Positions 33,464 to 43,211 of a DNA stretch of 64,000 nucleotides are shown here, piece by piece (within the stretch, counting starts at the first letter, position 1; each line of letters starts with the position of its first letter). The notes under the pieces were generated by a model that worked only from the letters and a program-made list of their open reading frames with translations, ran no database searches and was not told where the DNA came from. The translations under genes were made by a program, and so were the position numbers. The stretch covers positions 248,001 to 312,000 of the forward strand of contig CAWAYH010000006.1 of the NCBI GenBank assembly GCA_963786195.1, written 5' to 3'. Source of the stretch: CAWAYH01 sp963786195. GTDB lineage: Bacteria > Acidobacteriota > Vicinamibacteria > Vicinamibacterales > 2-12-FULL-66-21.

Positions 33464-34609
33464 TCATGCTTCACGAGAGATGACGTCCAAGGCCAACCTT
33501 CGATAGCCTCCCGGAGTGATGCCGAAGAGCTGGCGGAACTCGCGATCGAATTGGCCCGGGTGCTCAAAGCCGAGCCCGTGCGCGATCGCAGCTACCTGCT
33601 CTCCAGTGTCTTCGAGCCTTGTAACGGCGACCTTCATCGTGAGTGCGCGCCGCCACTCCCGGAACCCGAGGCCGGTTTCCTTCAAAAACAGACGTCCGAG
33701 GTGCGCGCGGTCGATGGCAACCTCATTCGCAAGACCGAGTTGGGCCGCCAGGCTCGCCTCGGACGTCCTGACACCGCGAGCGATAGACGCCTCGAGCCTT
33801 GTCAGGGCCTGGACAACCCTTGAATCGGTAGGCCCCCGTGCCGCAGCGGCTTCGGCCAAGGAGTTGCGAGCAAACTGGATTACGGCGGCGAGCTGATCTT
33901 CTTTGGCGATATGCAAACGCAACACGGCCTGGGCGCATGCGAGAAAGCACGGCACGCTCAGTCCGGGATCTGTCAGGGCGCGACAGAGAACGCCTAGGAG
34001 TTGTTGCTTCGTTTCGTTTCGCTTCGTTGTGTCGCATTGTGTTGCGTCTGTAGCCCTTGCGAGTCGCCCTACAGCTTCGAGCGCCCCGAGCACCCGGCGA
34101 ACGACTGTCGACTCGGGGTTCCCCGCCGACCTTGCCTCGACCTTTTCGGAAGTGCGCGCCAACGCGATGGCTCGCTTTGCCGTATCGATTAGCCGTGCCA
34201 GGGCCGCGACAAGCTCAGCACCGGAAATCGGCTTCTGCCTGAAATCCACGACACCCAATCGGCCCGCGGCGAATGCCGAGGCGATGTCTCCGTAGCCGGT
34301 CAGCACAAGAACGGGACACGCCACTCCGATGTCGCGCAGCCGCTCGAGCACGGCGAGCCCACGGATGTCGGGCAGCCGCAGGTCCAGGATGATCGCGTCG
34401 TACGCGGTAGCCAGAGCCATGGCCAGACCAGACGCCCCGCAGTCAGCGGTATCGACACGGAATCCCCTCCGGGTGATAAGCCGCGCCAGTGGATGCCCGG
34501 CATCCACTTCGTCATCTATCCAGAGGATGCTGGCCCGGATTGTCTGGCGTACATCGCCGGATCCACGCAACAGGCGGTCGCCCCGAAAGTCTGGGGTGTC
34601 CTTGCTCAT
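33464..34609 (-). CDS. Response regulator with REC domain and AraC-type DNA-binding domain
   Basis: 381 residues from ATG 34609 behind GGGAGG. The receiver domain is at about 25-150: ASILWIDDEVDAG for the acidic pair, IILDLRLPD with the phospho-accepting Asp, VLVLTGYGD and the Lys of RQKPIS. A helical linker of about 110 residues contains TTKRNETKQQ, coded by a short run of TTCGT-like repeats (34003-34026). The C-terminal AraC helix-turn-helix pair covers about 280-375 (LFLKETGLGFREWRRALTMK; GFEHPGQFDREFRQLFGITP). No sensor kinase is adjacent. It lies 95 bases downstream of the ADOP permease on the same strand, so it may be co-transcribed with it. Confidence 0.88.
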   Translation of the reverse strand: MSKDTPDFRGDRLLRGSGDVRQTIRASILWIDDEVDAGHPLARLITRRGFRVDTADCGASGLAMALATAYDAIILDLRLPDIRGLAVLERLRDIGVACPVLVLTGYGDIASAFAAGRLGVVDFRQKPISGAELVAALARLIDTAKRAIALARTSEKVEARSAGNPESTVVRRVLGALEAVGRLARATDATQCDTTKRNETKQQLLGVLCRALTDPGLSVPCFLACAQAVLRLHIAKEDQLAAVIQFARNSLAEAAAARGPTDSRVVQALTRLEASIARGVRTSEASLAAQLGLANEVAIDRAHLGRLFLKETGLGFREWRRALTMKVAVTRLEDTGEQVAAIAHGLGFEHPGQFDREFRQLFGITPGGYRRLALDVISREA

Positions 34610-34704
34610 GCCTCCCTCCCAGGAGTCTTTTGCGGAGACGTGGGCAAGCCTTACCTGTGGTAACGACGGGGGAGGAGGAAGCGAACAGGAAAGAGGGAGT
34701 CGGG

Positions 34705-37129
34705 TTAGGCTTCCGCGCTCAGCGCGGTGACGGGATTGACGCGCGTGGCACGCAGGGCGGGGATGAACGCCGCGACAAGGGCGGTCCCGGCCAGGACCAG
34801 CGCGACCAGCAGGAACGTCGCGGGATCGAGCGGGCTGACCTCGAACAGGAGGGTGCCCAGGACCTGCGTGAGCGCGGCCGTGCCGGCGACGCCGATGGCG
34901 ATGCCGATGGTGGTGAGGAGCAGCGCGCGCCTGCCGATCCAACGCATCACCTCGGAGGCATCGGCGCCGAGCGCCATCCGGATCCCGATTTCACGCGTCT
35001 GCCGCGCGACGGCGTACGACATCACGCCGAAGATGCCGAGCGCGGCGAGCACCAGCGCCGCGGCGGCAAAGCCGGTGAGCACGCGGGTCGTCGCCCGGTT
35101 CTGGCTCAGCGCCGCGCCGACGAACTCGTCGACCGATTTCACGTCGAAGAGCGGGCGCTCGGGTGCGAGCTCTGCCGCCAGCGTCCTGAGCGGCGCGACG
35201 AGCTGCGCGGGAGCGCCTTCCGTCCGCAGAACCACGCGAAGACCCATGCCCCACCGCGGAAACGTCTGCTTCGCCGGGACGTAGACCTGGATGCGCGACG
35301 GCGTCTTCAGCGCGTAGTGACGCACGTTGCGCGTCACGCCGATGACGGTTCGATAGATCGGAACTTTGCTCGTATCGACGTCGAACGTCAGCCGCTTGCC
35401 AAGGGGATCCTGGCCGGGCCAGAAGCGTGCCGCCATTGTGTCGTCGATGATGGCCACCAGCTCCGATCCGACGCGATCGGCCTCAGTGAAGCCGCGACCT
35501 CTGAGGATCGGCACGCCCAGCGTCGAGAAGTACTCCGGCGAAACGACGTTGTAAAGGACTGACGCGCCCTTCGATGGCTCGACAGGAACTCCTTCAGGGT
35601 GGACGAGGAGCTCCCACGATCGCTCCGACAGCGGCAGGAGCAGCGCGAGCGCGGCCGAACGGACGCCCGGCAGCGCCGCTGCGCGCGTGCGGAGGCGATC
35701 GTAGAACGCCAGCCACTCCGCTGCCGTCGGTTCTCCGGCGTAGTTCGGGCTGAGCGCCGCCGAAAGAATGTTCTCGATCGCGAAGCCCTTGTCCACGTTC
35801 GTCAGACGATCGAGGCTTCTGATCATGAGCCCTGCGCTGACGAGCAGCACGAGCGCGAGCGCGACTTCGGCTACCACGAGCGCTTCGCGCAGGCGGCCGT
35901 GGCCCCGCTCCGTGGTCCGCGTTCCCCCGAGCGAGCCGCTGGTGCCGGCGCGCGCCAGCTTGACGGCCGGTGCCGCGCCGAACACGAGTCCGGTCAGCAG
36001 CGTTATGCCGAGACCCCAGACCACGATGCGCGCATCGACGTGAATGCGTGATACGGAGCATGCCGGGAATGTCGGCGGCGACAAACGGAATGAGCGCGCC
36101 AACCGTGAGGTAGGCGAGACCGAGACCCAGCGTGCCGCCGACAATCGCGAGCACCATCGCTTCGGTGACGAGCAGACGCGTCAGGTCACGGCCGGTCGCG
36201 CCAAGCGCGCTGCGTACGGCCAGCTCTTTCTGGCGGCCTTCCCCGCGCGCCAGCAGAAGGTTGGCCACGTTCGCAACGGCAATCAGGAGTACGAACCCGA
36301 CCGATCCCATCAGGACCCAGAGCTGGCGACGCACGTCGCCGACGAGCAGGTCCTGCAACGATTGCAGTTCCGGACGCGCCTCCTGCTGCCCTTCCGTCGC
36401 GCGCAGCTCCTGCCATACGCGATCGAGATCCGCTTGCGCGTCGACCAGCCGTACGCCCGGTTTCAGACGGGCGTGACCGCGCATGCCAAAGCCGGTGCCG
36501 CGATCGTCCCACGGCACGTCGAGCGTCGACATCGGCATGTAGACCTGGACTTTGGGGTCCGGATATCCGGCACCGGCTGCGAGAACGCCCACGATGGTGT
36601 AAGGACGTCTGCCGAGGACGAGGGACTGCCCGACGATTGCGGGATCCTGGCCGAGCGCCTCGGTCCAGAACTGATGACCGACGACCACCACGGACTCGCC
36701 ACCCGCCTGCGCCGGCGTCTCAGCAGCCGTCAGCGCTCGACCCATCGCTGGCGTCAGGCCGAGGGTCCCGAAGAAATCTCCGGCGACGGCGGTGACGCTC
36801 ACGCGCTCGGCGGGCCCGCGACCCGTCATCGCCTGCGCCCATGGCGCCGATCCGGCAAACGATTCGAACACGCGGTTGCGATCGCGCCAGTCCCGGTAGT
36901 CGGGCACGGAGATCGACGCCAGGAATCCCGTATGACCCCGGCCGTCGATCGTGACCTGTCGATCGGGGTCGCGGAACGGAAGCGGCCTGAGCAGTACGGC
37001 GTCGACGACGCTGAAGATTGCGGTGTTGGCGGCGATCGCCAATGCGATCGTGAGGATCGAGACCAGCGCAAAGCCCGGTCGCCGGATCAGCGAGCGTACC
37101 GCGACGACCGCATCAAAGTAGAACGACAT
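34705..37129 (-). CDS. ADOP-type MacB/FtsX ABC permease
   Basis: About 808 residues when one frameshift near 36050 is bridged. AGGAGG precedes ATG 37129. The order is an N-terminal helix (FALVSILTIALAIAANTAIF), a MacB periplasmic core (SISVPDYRDWRDRNRVFESF), an FtsX block (VANLLLARGEGRQKELAVRS), a second periplasmic core (VVSPEYFSTLGVPILRGRGF) and a second FtsX block (RQTREIGIRMALGADASEVM), ending RVNPVTALSAEA. This double-core layout defines the ADOP family. MacB-like permeases work without carrying substrate through the membrane themselves and need a separate ATPase, not seen here. Its tail was copied to 28667. Confidence 0.9.
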
Positions 37130-37223
37130 CCCGATCCTCCTGTCGACGCGCTCCGCGTGCTCGCGTCACGCGCAACAGGGGTTGGACGGCCGGAAGCGTC
37201 AGTTCGTTGGAATCGCGTGCAGT

Positions 37224-38597
37224 TTACTGTTTGCCGCCGGCCGTGACTTTGCCTTTTCTTGCCGCCACGAGCGCGTCGAACTCGTCCGGCTCGAGATAGG
37301 TGACGTCCACCCAGGCGTGCGCCATCTCGTCCACGGTGCGGTCTCCCCATCCGACCCACTGGCGCGGATCCGGGTTGTTGGGATTGTTCGCGGTGTTGTC
37401 GTGCCACGCAGTGAAGACCAGGACGGTCCCCTTCGGGACGAGCGGGGCCACGTGGTCCGCGTAGATGTAGTTCACGTGCCAGTTCCACTGGAAGTTGTTC
37501 ACCGCGCTCAGCACTTCCTTGCGGCCGTCGGGATAGACGGCCTCGAGCGACATGGCCTTGCCGCGCATGTGCATGTGCGGCTGGAAATTCTCGATGCGGG
37601 CTGGGGCCTGCATGACGTAGAAATTCTGCGTCATCGCGACCTCGCCGGGCGGGATGTCCAGCTCGGAACCGCGGCTGACGTCGAACATCCGCAGCACCGT
37701 GCGGTGCTTCGGCACGACGCCCTTCGGATACAGGTAGATGCCCAGCTCGACCTGGTTGTCCTTGATCTCGCGCCCGATCGCGAACATGTGGATTTCCCAG
37801 CGGATTCGCGCGCCCGGCAGCAGGAGTTTCCCCGCGTCCGCGTTGAAGACCTCACCGACCTTGCCGACCGCCCATTCCATGAAGAGCCCCGGCCCGCGCT
37901 GCACGTCGTGCGCGCTGTGCGCGAGCCCGGTGATCCCGTCCTCCGGCTGCTCGAGCGTCGTCAACACGTGATGGACGATGCGGCGGCCGTCGGGAAACGA
38001 CGGCTTGATCTCGATGGCGCGCACCCAGCGAGCCTCGGTGAGCCCGGTCTCGCTCACGGGCCGGAACCACTTGTCCTGCGTGCGCTCCGGCAGCGTGTAC
38101 GGCGGCGATTTGATGACGATGTCCGGTTGTCCGAATTCCTTCGCCAGCTGCCAGCCGGTGGGATCGGGGAATTTGGCCGGCGGCGGCATGTCCTTGGAAT
38201 CACCTGGCACGGCGCCGCCATCCACCCACTTGACGATCGTCGCGACCTCGTCGTCAGTCAGGCTCCGGTCGTTCTTGAACTCGCGGATGCCCATGTTCTT
38301 GTCGAGATGCCACGGCGGCATGACGCGCGCGGCGACCCGGTTCCTGATTGGACCCGCATATTCCCTGGCGTCCTCGTACGTGATGAGCGGCATCGGCCCG
38401 ATCGAGTTCGGCTGGTGACAGATCTGGCACTTCTGCTGAAGGATTGGCGCGACGTGCTTCGAGAAGGTCACGCGCTCCTGCGTGGGCTTCGTCGCGGCCG
38501 CCTGCTGGCCGACGGCCGATAGTCCAACGAGCGTCAGCACGCTCGCGGCGAGCGTGAGGCCGACGCTGGCGAATCTCCTGTCTGTCATGTCTGCCAT
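37224..38597 (-). CDS. Secreted cytochrome c fused to a copper type II monooxygenase-like domain
   Basis: ATG 38597 (GAGG eight bases upstream; GTG 38606 possible) overlaps the end of the upstream gene. A signal peptide is followed by a c-type haem site KCQICHQ and a short cytochrome fold with MPPWHLD. The remainder resembles the copper type II ascorbate-dependent (PHM/DBM-like) monooxygenase fold: VHHV, EIHMFAIG and the HMHMRGK site, all His-rich copper-ligand positions. About 457 residues. The family chemistry is copper-dependent C-H hydroxylation; joined to a cytochrome, the haem could supply electrons. The substrate is unknown. Confidence 0.82.
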   Translation of the reverse strand: MADMTDRRFASVGLTLAASVLTLVGLSAVGQQAAATKPTQERVTFSKHVAPILQQKCQICHQPNSIGPMPLITYEDAREYAGPIRNRVAARVMPPWHLDKNMGIREFKNDRSLTDDEVATIVKWVDGGAVPGDSKDMPPPAKFPDPTGWQLAKEFGQPDIVIKSPPYTLPERTQDKWFRPVSETGLTEARWVRAIEIKPSFPDGRRIVHHVLTTLEQPEDGITGLAHSAHDVQRGPGLFMEWAVGKVGEVFNADAGKLLLPGARIRWEIHMFAIGREIKDNQVELGIYLYPKGVVPKHRTVLRMFDVSRGSELDIPPGEVAMTQNFYVMQAPARIENFQPHMHMRGKAMSLEAVYPDGRKEVLSAVNNFQWNWHVNYIYADHVAPLVPKGTVLVFTAWHDNTANNPNNPDPRQWVGWGDRTVDEMAHAWVDVTYLEPDEFDALVAARKGKVTAGGKQ

Positions 38598-39463
38598 GGC
38601 GAGCACCTCAATCCGGGCTCACGGCTCACGATCACTTTCACGAATCCGTTGGTCCAGCAGCACTGCGCGTGACCCGCGTTGGCGACGCCGGACGCGTCGT
38701 TGGCGCGGACGCGGACGAGGTACTCGCCCGGCTTGCTGAACGAGGCGCTCGTCGTCGACTGGCCCCCGGCTGCGTCCACGCGCGCGGTTGGCGGCTTGAA
38801 GGTGACGGTGCCGGGGCCCTGATGCTTGAACCACGTCAAGACTACCGGCATCGCGGTCCTGCCGGTGCCGGCAATGCTGGTCGCGCTCTTCCCATCGTCA
38901 GCGGCCCAGACGCCGACCGCGAGCGGTTGGCCGACCGTCGCCTTCAGCGGTCCTGCGGTCAGGCCCAGAGGTCCACGGCATTCGGGTCCACCTTCGGTGA
39001 ACTTGATCACCGGGGGCGTGTTGCCGGAGCCCGCCTCGCCTTCGAGCGCATCAATCTGCCAGTTGGGATGCAGGCGGCCCGGAATCGCGAACGTCGCGCC
39101 GCGGACTTTCAAGGTCCACACGACCTCCTTCTGTCCGAAGTCGGCGGGCACTTTGATCGCGAAGACTCCCCAGTGACGGCGCGGCTGGAACTCCGTCGGC
39201 TGACCCTGGTTCTGATCGCCGGGCCCGACGAAGTTGTTCGGGCCAATCGGGATCTCGACGACTTCCTCCGAGTTCCGGTTGAAGTAGCCGAAGGCGATGC
39301 TGAAGGTGCCGTCCGAATTGCGGTACCAGCCCTCGAACACGGGGGTGACCGTCTGGCCCGAGGACTTGACGCCGGAGAAGGGCAACTGCGCGCGGAGCGA
39401 CGCCCCGGCACTCATCGTGGCCAGCACGAGCCCCGCACTGACGACGAACCGTGAAATACGCAT
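38585..39463 (-). CDS. Secreted protein of unknown function, partner of the cytochrome/copper protein
   Basis: 292 residues with a signal peptide (MRISRFVVSAGLVLATMSAG). The mature sequence has FEGWYRNSDGTFSIAFGYFN and NSEEVVEIPIGPNNF, then a C-terminal Ig-like part (SFSKPGEYLVRVRANDASG). Its stop overlaps the start of the next gene by 13 bases, so the two are translationally coupled. The same pair arrangement suggests a shared periplasmic pathway; it has no enzyme motif. Confidence 0.75.
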   Translation of the reverse strand: MRISRFVVSAGLVLATMSAGASLRAQLPFSGVKSSGQTVTPVFEGWYRNSDGTFSIAFGYFNRNSEEVVEIPIGPNNFVGPGDQNQGQPTEFQPRRHWGVFAIKVPADFGQKEVVWTLKVRGATFAIPGRLHPNWQIDALEGEAGSGNTPPVIKFTEGGPECRGPLGLTAGPLKATVGQPLAVGVWAADDGKSATSIAGTGRTAMPVVLTWFKHQGPGTVTFKPPTARVDAAGGQSTTSASFSKPGEYLVRVRANDASGVANAGHAQCCWTNGFVKVIVSREPGLRCSPWQT

Positions 39464-39485
39464 TTCTCGCGCGGCGCCCGGACTT

Positions 39486-39503
39486 CTATCCGGCTAAGCC
39501 GAC
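39486..39503. repeat. Weak copy of the intergenic hairpin repeat
   Basis: TCCGGCTAAGCCGA sits between the dapE stop and the secreted protein's start and resembles the palindromes at 2576 and 60538, with shorter arms. Confidence 0.35.
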
Positions 39504-40511
39504 CTACAATGCCGGACGGAGGCACTGCCGGACCAGCTGCTCGTAGGCGCCGACGGCGGCGTACAGCTCGTCGAGGCGAACGTGCTCGATGTCGGTGTGG
39601 GCGACGAGGAACGACCCCGGCCCGAAAAGCAACGGCGCGCCCCAGCGGTCGAGGAGCGGCACGTCGGTCGTGAACGGGAAGACCCGCGTCTCGAAACCCG
39701 GGACGGTATGCAGCCGGATCGGCGGCACGCGGAGCACTTCGTCCACCGCCACCAGCGCCTCGAGCGCGCGAACGCGGTCGAGGACGTCATCCGCCGATCC
39801 AATCGTACGAAACAGCACTTCCGCCGACGCGTGAGCCGGGATGACGTTGGGCGCGACGCCGCCGTCGATGACGCCAACCGTGTAATACGTCGACCCGAGG
39901 TGCGGATCTGCGGGCAGCGCCATCGTCCGCATCAAGACAAGGGCGTCAATCAGCTTGTCGATCGCGGATTCGCCCTGATCGGGCGCCGCCGAATGTGCGG
40001 CCCGCCCTCGAGCGCGCAGGCGGATGCGCAGCACGCCACGCGTCGCCGACGCGAGCAGACTGTCGGTGGGCTCGCCGTTGATCAGAAACTTCGACGATCC
40101 GGGCGCGATTCCATTCGCCGCGGCCGCGCCATCGCTTCCGCGCTCCTCACCCACCACGAACAGCAGCCCCACACGCCGTTCGCCCGACGCTCGCAACCGC
40201 TCGGCCGCCGCGACCTGCGCCGCGAGGATCCCCTTGGCGTCGCACGCGCCACGGCCGTACAAACGACCGTCTTCGACGCGGCTGGGGAAGAACGGTGGAA
40301 CACAGTCGAAGTGGGTCGACAGGACGACGACGGGCGCGTCGAGCGTGGCAATGACGTTCGCGCACCCCCGAGCGACCGGCTGCATCGACACGGTGTAACC
40401 GAGCTGCCGCAGCCGATCGGCCAGCCACTGCCCCGCGATCTCTTCGCGGCCCGTCGTCGAATCGATGTCGATGAGCGCGCGCGCGAACGCGAGCGTGTCT
40501 ACCGAATCCAT
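39504..40511 (-). CDS. dapE: Succinyl-diaminopimelate desuccinylase (M20 peptidase family)
   Basis: 335 residues. Removes the succinyl group from N-succinyl-LL-diaminopimelate. The M20 zinc-site pattern is present: STHFDCVPP, GRGACDAKG, GEERGSDG, INGEPTD and the final HTDIEH. The start ATG 40511 overlaps the end of dapD by 13 bases. It is somewhat shorter than the 375-residue E. coli enzyme. Sequence alone cannot separate DapE from ArgE or related M20 enzymes; the dapD neighbour makes DapE the best call. Confidence 0.82.
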   Translation of the reverse strand: MDSVDTLAFARALIDIDSTTGREEIAGQWLADRLRQLGYTVSMQPVARGCANVIATLDAPVVVLSTHFDCVPPFFPSRVEDGRLYGRGACDAKGILAAQVAAAERLRASGERRVGLLFVVGEERGSDGAAAANGIAPGSSKFLINGEPTDSLLASATRGVLRIRLRARGRAAHSAAPDQGESAIDKLIDALVLMRTMALPADPHLGSTYYTVGVIDGGVAPNVIPAHASAEVLFRTIGSADDVLDRVRALEALVAVDEVLRVPPIRLHTVPGFETRVFPFTTDVPLLDRWGAPLLFGPGSFLVAHTDIEHVRLDELYAAVGAYEQLVRQCLRPAL

Positions 40512-41339
40512 TGTTCCAGCGCGGTACGTGCGTCGGTACGCTCGTCGCGATACTTGACGATGATCGGCGTCGCAACCGCCAGGCCCCACTGCCGCCCGGC
40601 GCCCGACGACACCGGCCGCGTTCCGGGCACGACGACGGCGCCTTCGGGGATGACGAGCGGCTGACCCGCGACGGGCTCGATGACTGCGCTCGTTCGGCAA
40701 GTCGTAAATCGGCGTCGAGCCGGTCAGTATCGTTCCGGAAGCGAGGACCGCGCGCCGCTTGACGATGGCGCCTTCGTACACGCCGCAGTTGCCGCCCACG
40801 AGCACATCGTCCTCGACGATCACCGGGAGCGCGCCGACGGGCTCGAGCACTCCACCGATTTGCGCGGCTGCGCTCAGGTGGACGCGGCTGCCAATCTGCG
40901 CGCACGATCCCACCAGCGCATGCGAATCCACGAGCGTACCGTCGCCGACCCAGGCACCGATGTTGATGTACATCGGCGGCATGCAGATCACGCCGCGACC
41001 GAGGTAGACGCCGTCGCGGACCGTCGATCCGCCCGGGACGACCCTCACCGACTGCCCGTCGAGCCGCTTGAGCGGCATCGTGTCCTTGTCGAAGAACGGC
41101 CACCGGCCGTGGTCCGCGGACATGTCCACGGTGACGCCGTACTTGAAGCCGAGCAGAATGCCCTGCTTCACCCACGCGTTCACCCGCCAACCAGACGCGG
41201 ACGTGGCGTCCGGCTCCGCGGCGCGCACCTCGCCTGACGACAACGCGGCGCGCAGTCTGCCAAACGCCTCGCGCGCTTTCTCACGATCGACGGATTGACC
41301 GGCAGCGGTGACCGACTCGATCTCGTCCTTCAGCGTCAT
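40499..41339 (-). CDS. dapD: Tetrahydrodipicolinate N-succinyltransferase
   Basis: About 279 residues, the length of the E. coli-type succinyltransferase rather than the shorter DapH acetyltransferase. A helical N-terminus (SGWRVNAWVKQGILLGFKYG) precedes the left-handed beta-helix of hexapeptide repeats (VGDGTLVDSHALVGSCAQIG; IVEDDVLVGGNCGVYEGAIV). A frameshift near 40690 moves the C-terminus into another frame, where it reads VIPEGAVVVPGTRPVSSGAG and ends at 40499. The start overlaps the dapA stop as ATGA. One of six genes of the lysine/diaminopimelate operon. Confidence 0.9.
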
Positions 41340-42241
41340 GAGGCAGCCGCCGGCGTCGCGAGCAGATGCAGCTCGCCCAACGCCTGACGGATCCTGGCGC
41401 GCGAAGGTTCACGCGGCGGGACCATCGGCAGACGGTACACCTCTTCGAGCAGACCCATGGCGGCCATCGCGCTCTTGACCGGTATCGGGTTCGACTCGAC
41501 GAAATTGATCATCAGCAGATTCAGCAGCTCGTGGTGGATGCGGCGGGCGGCCGCGAAGTCGTTCTGCTCGGCCAGCTCCACCATGCGTGACATCCGATCG
41601 GGTACTTCGTTCGATACCACCGAGATGATCCCGCGTCCGCCGATCGCCATGAGCGGCAACGTGAGCGCATCGTCACCAGACAGGACGATGAAGTCCGGCG
41701 GCACGGCGCGGCAGATTTCGGCCATCTGCGTGACGTTGCCGGACGCTTCCTTGACACCCACGATGCCGGGGACGCCGCTGAGACGCACGAGCGTCGCGGG
41801 ATCGACGTTGCATCCCGTCCGGCCTGGCACGTTGTAGACGATGATCGGGAGCCCGACGTCGCCCGCGATGGCGCTGTAGTGCTGAAAGAGCCCCTCCGGC
41901 GTCGGCTTGTTGTAGTAGGGCGTGACCGACAGGATGCCAGTCGCACCGGCCTGCTTCATGCGCAGAGCCGAGTGGATGACCTCCTTCGTGTCGTACCCGC
42001 CGGCGCCGGCCAGCACCGGCACACGGCCGGTGGCTTCTTCAACGATCGTTCGAACGACACGCACGCGTTCGTCCTCGGTCAGCGTGGGACTCTCGCCGGT
42101 GGTGCCACAGGGAACCAGAAAATGGATTCCCGCATCGATCTGCCGGCGCGCGAGCCGTCTCACCGCCGCATCGTCGACAGCGCGATCGCGCGTAAACGGC
42201 GTGACCATTGCTGTCCCGCATCCTGTCCATGGTTGTCGCAT
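41336..42241 (-). CDS. dapA: 4-hydroxy-tetrahydrodipicolinate synthase
   Basis: 301 residues. Condenses pyruvate with aspartate semialdehyde, the first committed step to diaminopimelate. The Schiff-base lysine lies in GIVGVKEASGNV; the family motifs GTTGESPTL, SVTPYYNKPTPEG and YNVPGRTGCN are intact. It follows dapB across the 270-base inverted-repeat element and overlaps dapD by four bases. Confidence 0.96.
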   Translation of the reverse strand: MRQPWTGCGTAMVTPFTRDRAVDDAAVRRLARRQIDAGIHFLVPCGTTGESPTLTEDERVRVVRTIVEEATGRVPVLAGAGGYDTKEVIHSALRMKQAGATGILSVTPYYNKPTPEGLFQHYSAIAGDVGLPIIVYNVPGRTGCNVDPATLVRLSGVPGIVGVKEASGNVTQMAEICRAVPPDFIVLSGDDALTLPLMAIGGRGIISVVSNEVPDRMSRMVELAEQNDFAAARRIHHELLNLLMINFVESNPIPVKSAMAAMGLLEEVYRLPMVPPREPSRARIRQALGELHLLATPAAAS

Positions 42242-42260
42242 CTTCGTTCTGCCGTAATGT

Positions 42261-42530
42261 CTCGGTTGTCGGTTTTCGGTTTTCGGTTTTCAGTTTTCGG
42301 TTTTCGGTTTTCGGTTTTTTGGTTTTTGGTTCTCGGTTTTCGGTTTCGGTTATCGGTTATCGGTTATCGGTTTAGAAATGCTCAACTACGAACTGATAAC
42401 CGAGACCCAAACAACCAAAACCGAACAACCGAGAACTAAACAACCGAGAACCAAAGAACCGAAAACCAAGAACCGAAAACCGAACCAAAAACCAAAAACC
42501 GACAACCGACAACCGACAACCGACAACCGG
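42261..42530. repeat. Heptamer-built inverted-repeat element between dapB and dapA
   Basis: The left arm is about 110 bases of CGGTTTT-type 7-mers turning into CGGTTAT; the right arm is the complementary kind (AACCGAA, AACCGAG, ACAACCG). They flank a loop-like core near 42372-42405. Every base from dapA's leader to the dapB stop at 42531 is taken up by it. As RNA it could fold into a very long imperfect hairpin between two coding regions. Confidence 0.85.
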
Positions 42531-43211
42531 TTAGACCCCCAATACGTCCCTCATACTGAACCACCCACGCTTGCCGTGCACCCAGCGTGCAGCTTCCAGT
42601 GCACCTCTTGCGAAACCGCTGCGATCGCGCGCCGTGTGCGTGAGCGTAATCGTCTCGGCCGCGCTGTCGAAGCCGACCGTGTGCGTGCCCGGAATGGCAC
42701 CAGCACGGGTCGACGCGACGTCGATCGGCGCATGATAGCCCGCGCGCTGCATGGCGTCGGCAAGCGCGAGCGCCGTGCCGGATGGCGCGTCGCGTTTCGC
42801 GCTGTGGTGCATCTCGTGGATCCACGCGCCAAACTCGGAACGGCCGGCGACGAGCCCTGCCGCGCGCTCCGCCAGCGCAACGAAGAGGTTGACGCCCAGC
42901 GCAAAATTCGGCGCCGCGACGACGCCTATCGGCGAACCCGCCAGTTCGCGACGCAACGCGGCTTCCTCGGCCTGCCATCCCGTGGTTCCGATGACCAGGC
43001 TGATGCCGCGTGCCGCCAGGGTCCGGGCGTTGGCGGGAACCGCTGCCGACACGGAGAAATCAATGGCGACGTCGGCATCGGCCCACGCGGCCGGATCGCC
43101 GGCGCTCCGGCTGCTGACGGTCCCGGCCACGGTGAGCCCGTATTCCGGGCTGAGCGACTCGATCATGCGGCCCATGCGGCCGTGCCCGACGAGCAGTATG
43201 CGGATCGACAC
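42531..43211 (-). CDS. dapB: 4-hydroxy-tetrahydrodipicolinate reductase
   Basis: 226 residues (E. coli 273; a shorter form is common). The nucleotide-binding start is ILLVGHGRMGRMI and the catalytic/substrate motif is EMHHSAKRDAPSGTA, with DFSVSAAV and APNFALGVN also intact. It uses a GTG start abutting the lysC stop (TGA GTG), so translation is coupled. Confidence 0.94.
   Translation of the reverse strand: MSIRILLVGHGRMGRMIESLSPEYGLTVAGTVSSRSAGDPAAWADADVAIDFSVSAAVPANARTLAARGISLVIGTTGWQAEEAALRRELAGSPIGVVAAPNFALGVNLFVALAERAAGLVAGRSEFGAWIHEMHHSAKRDAPSGTALALADAMQRAGYHAPIDVASTRAGAIPGTHTVGFDSAAETITLTHTARDRSGFARGALEAARWVHGKRGWFSMRDVLGV

Noticed and set aside
40650..40720. Programmed frameshift in dapD
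   Set aside because: No slippery heptamer or stimulatory structure seen, and similar shifts occur in many unrelated genes, so error is more likely.
42261..42530. Possible CRISPR array
   Set aside because: Units are 7 bases, without unique spacers, and no cas genes are present.
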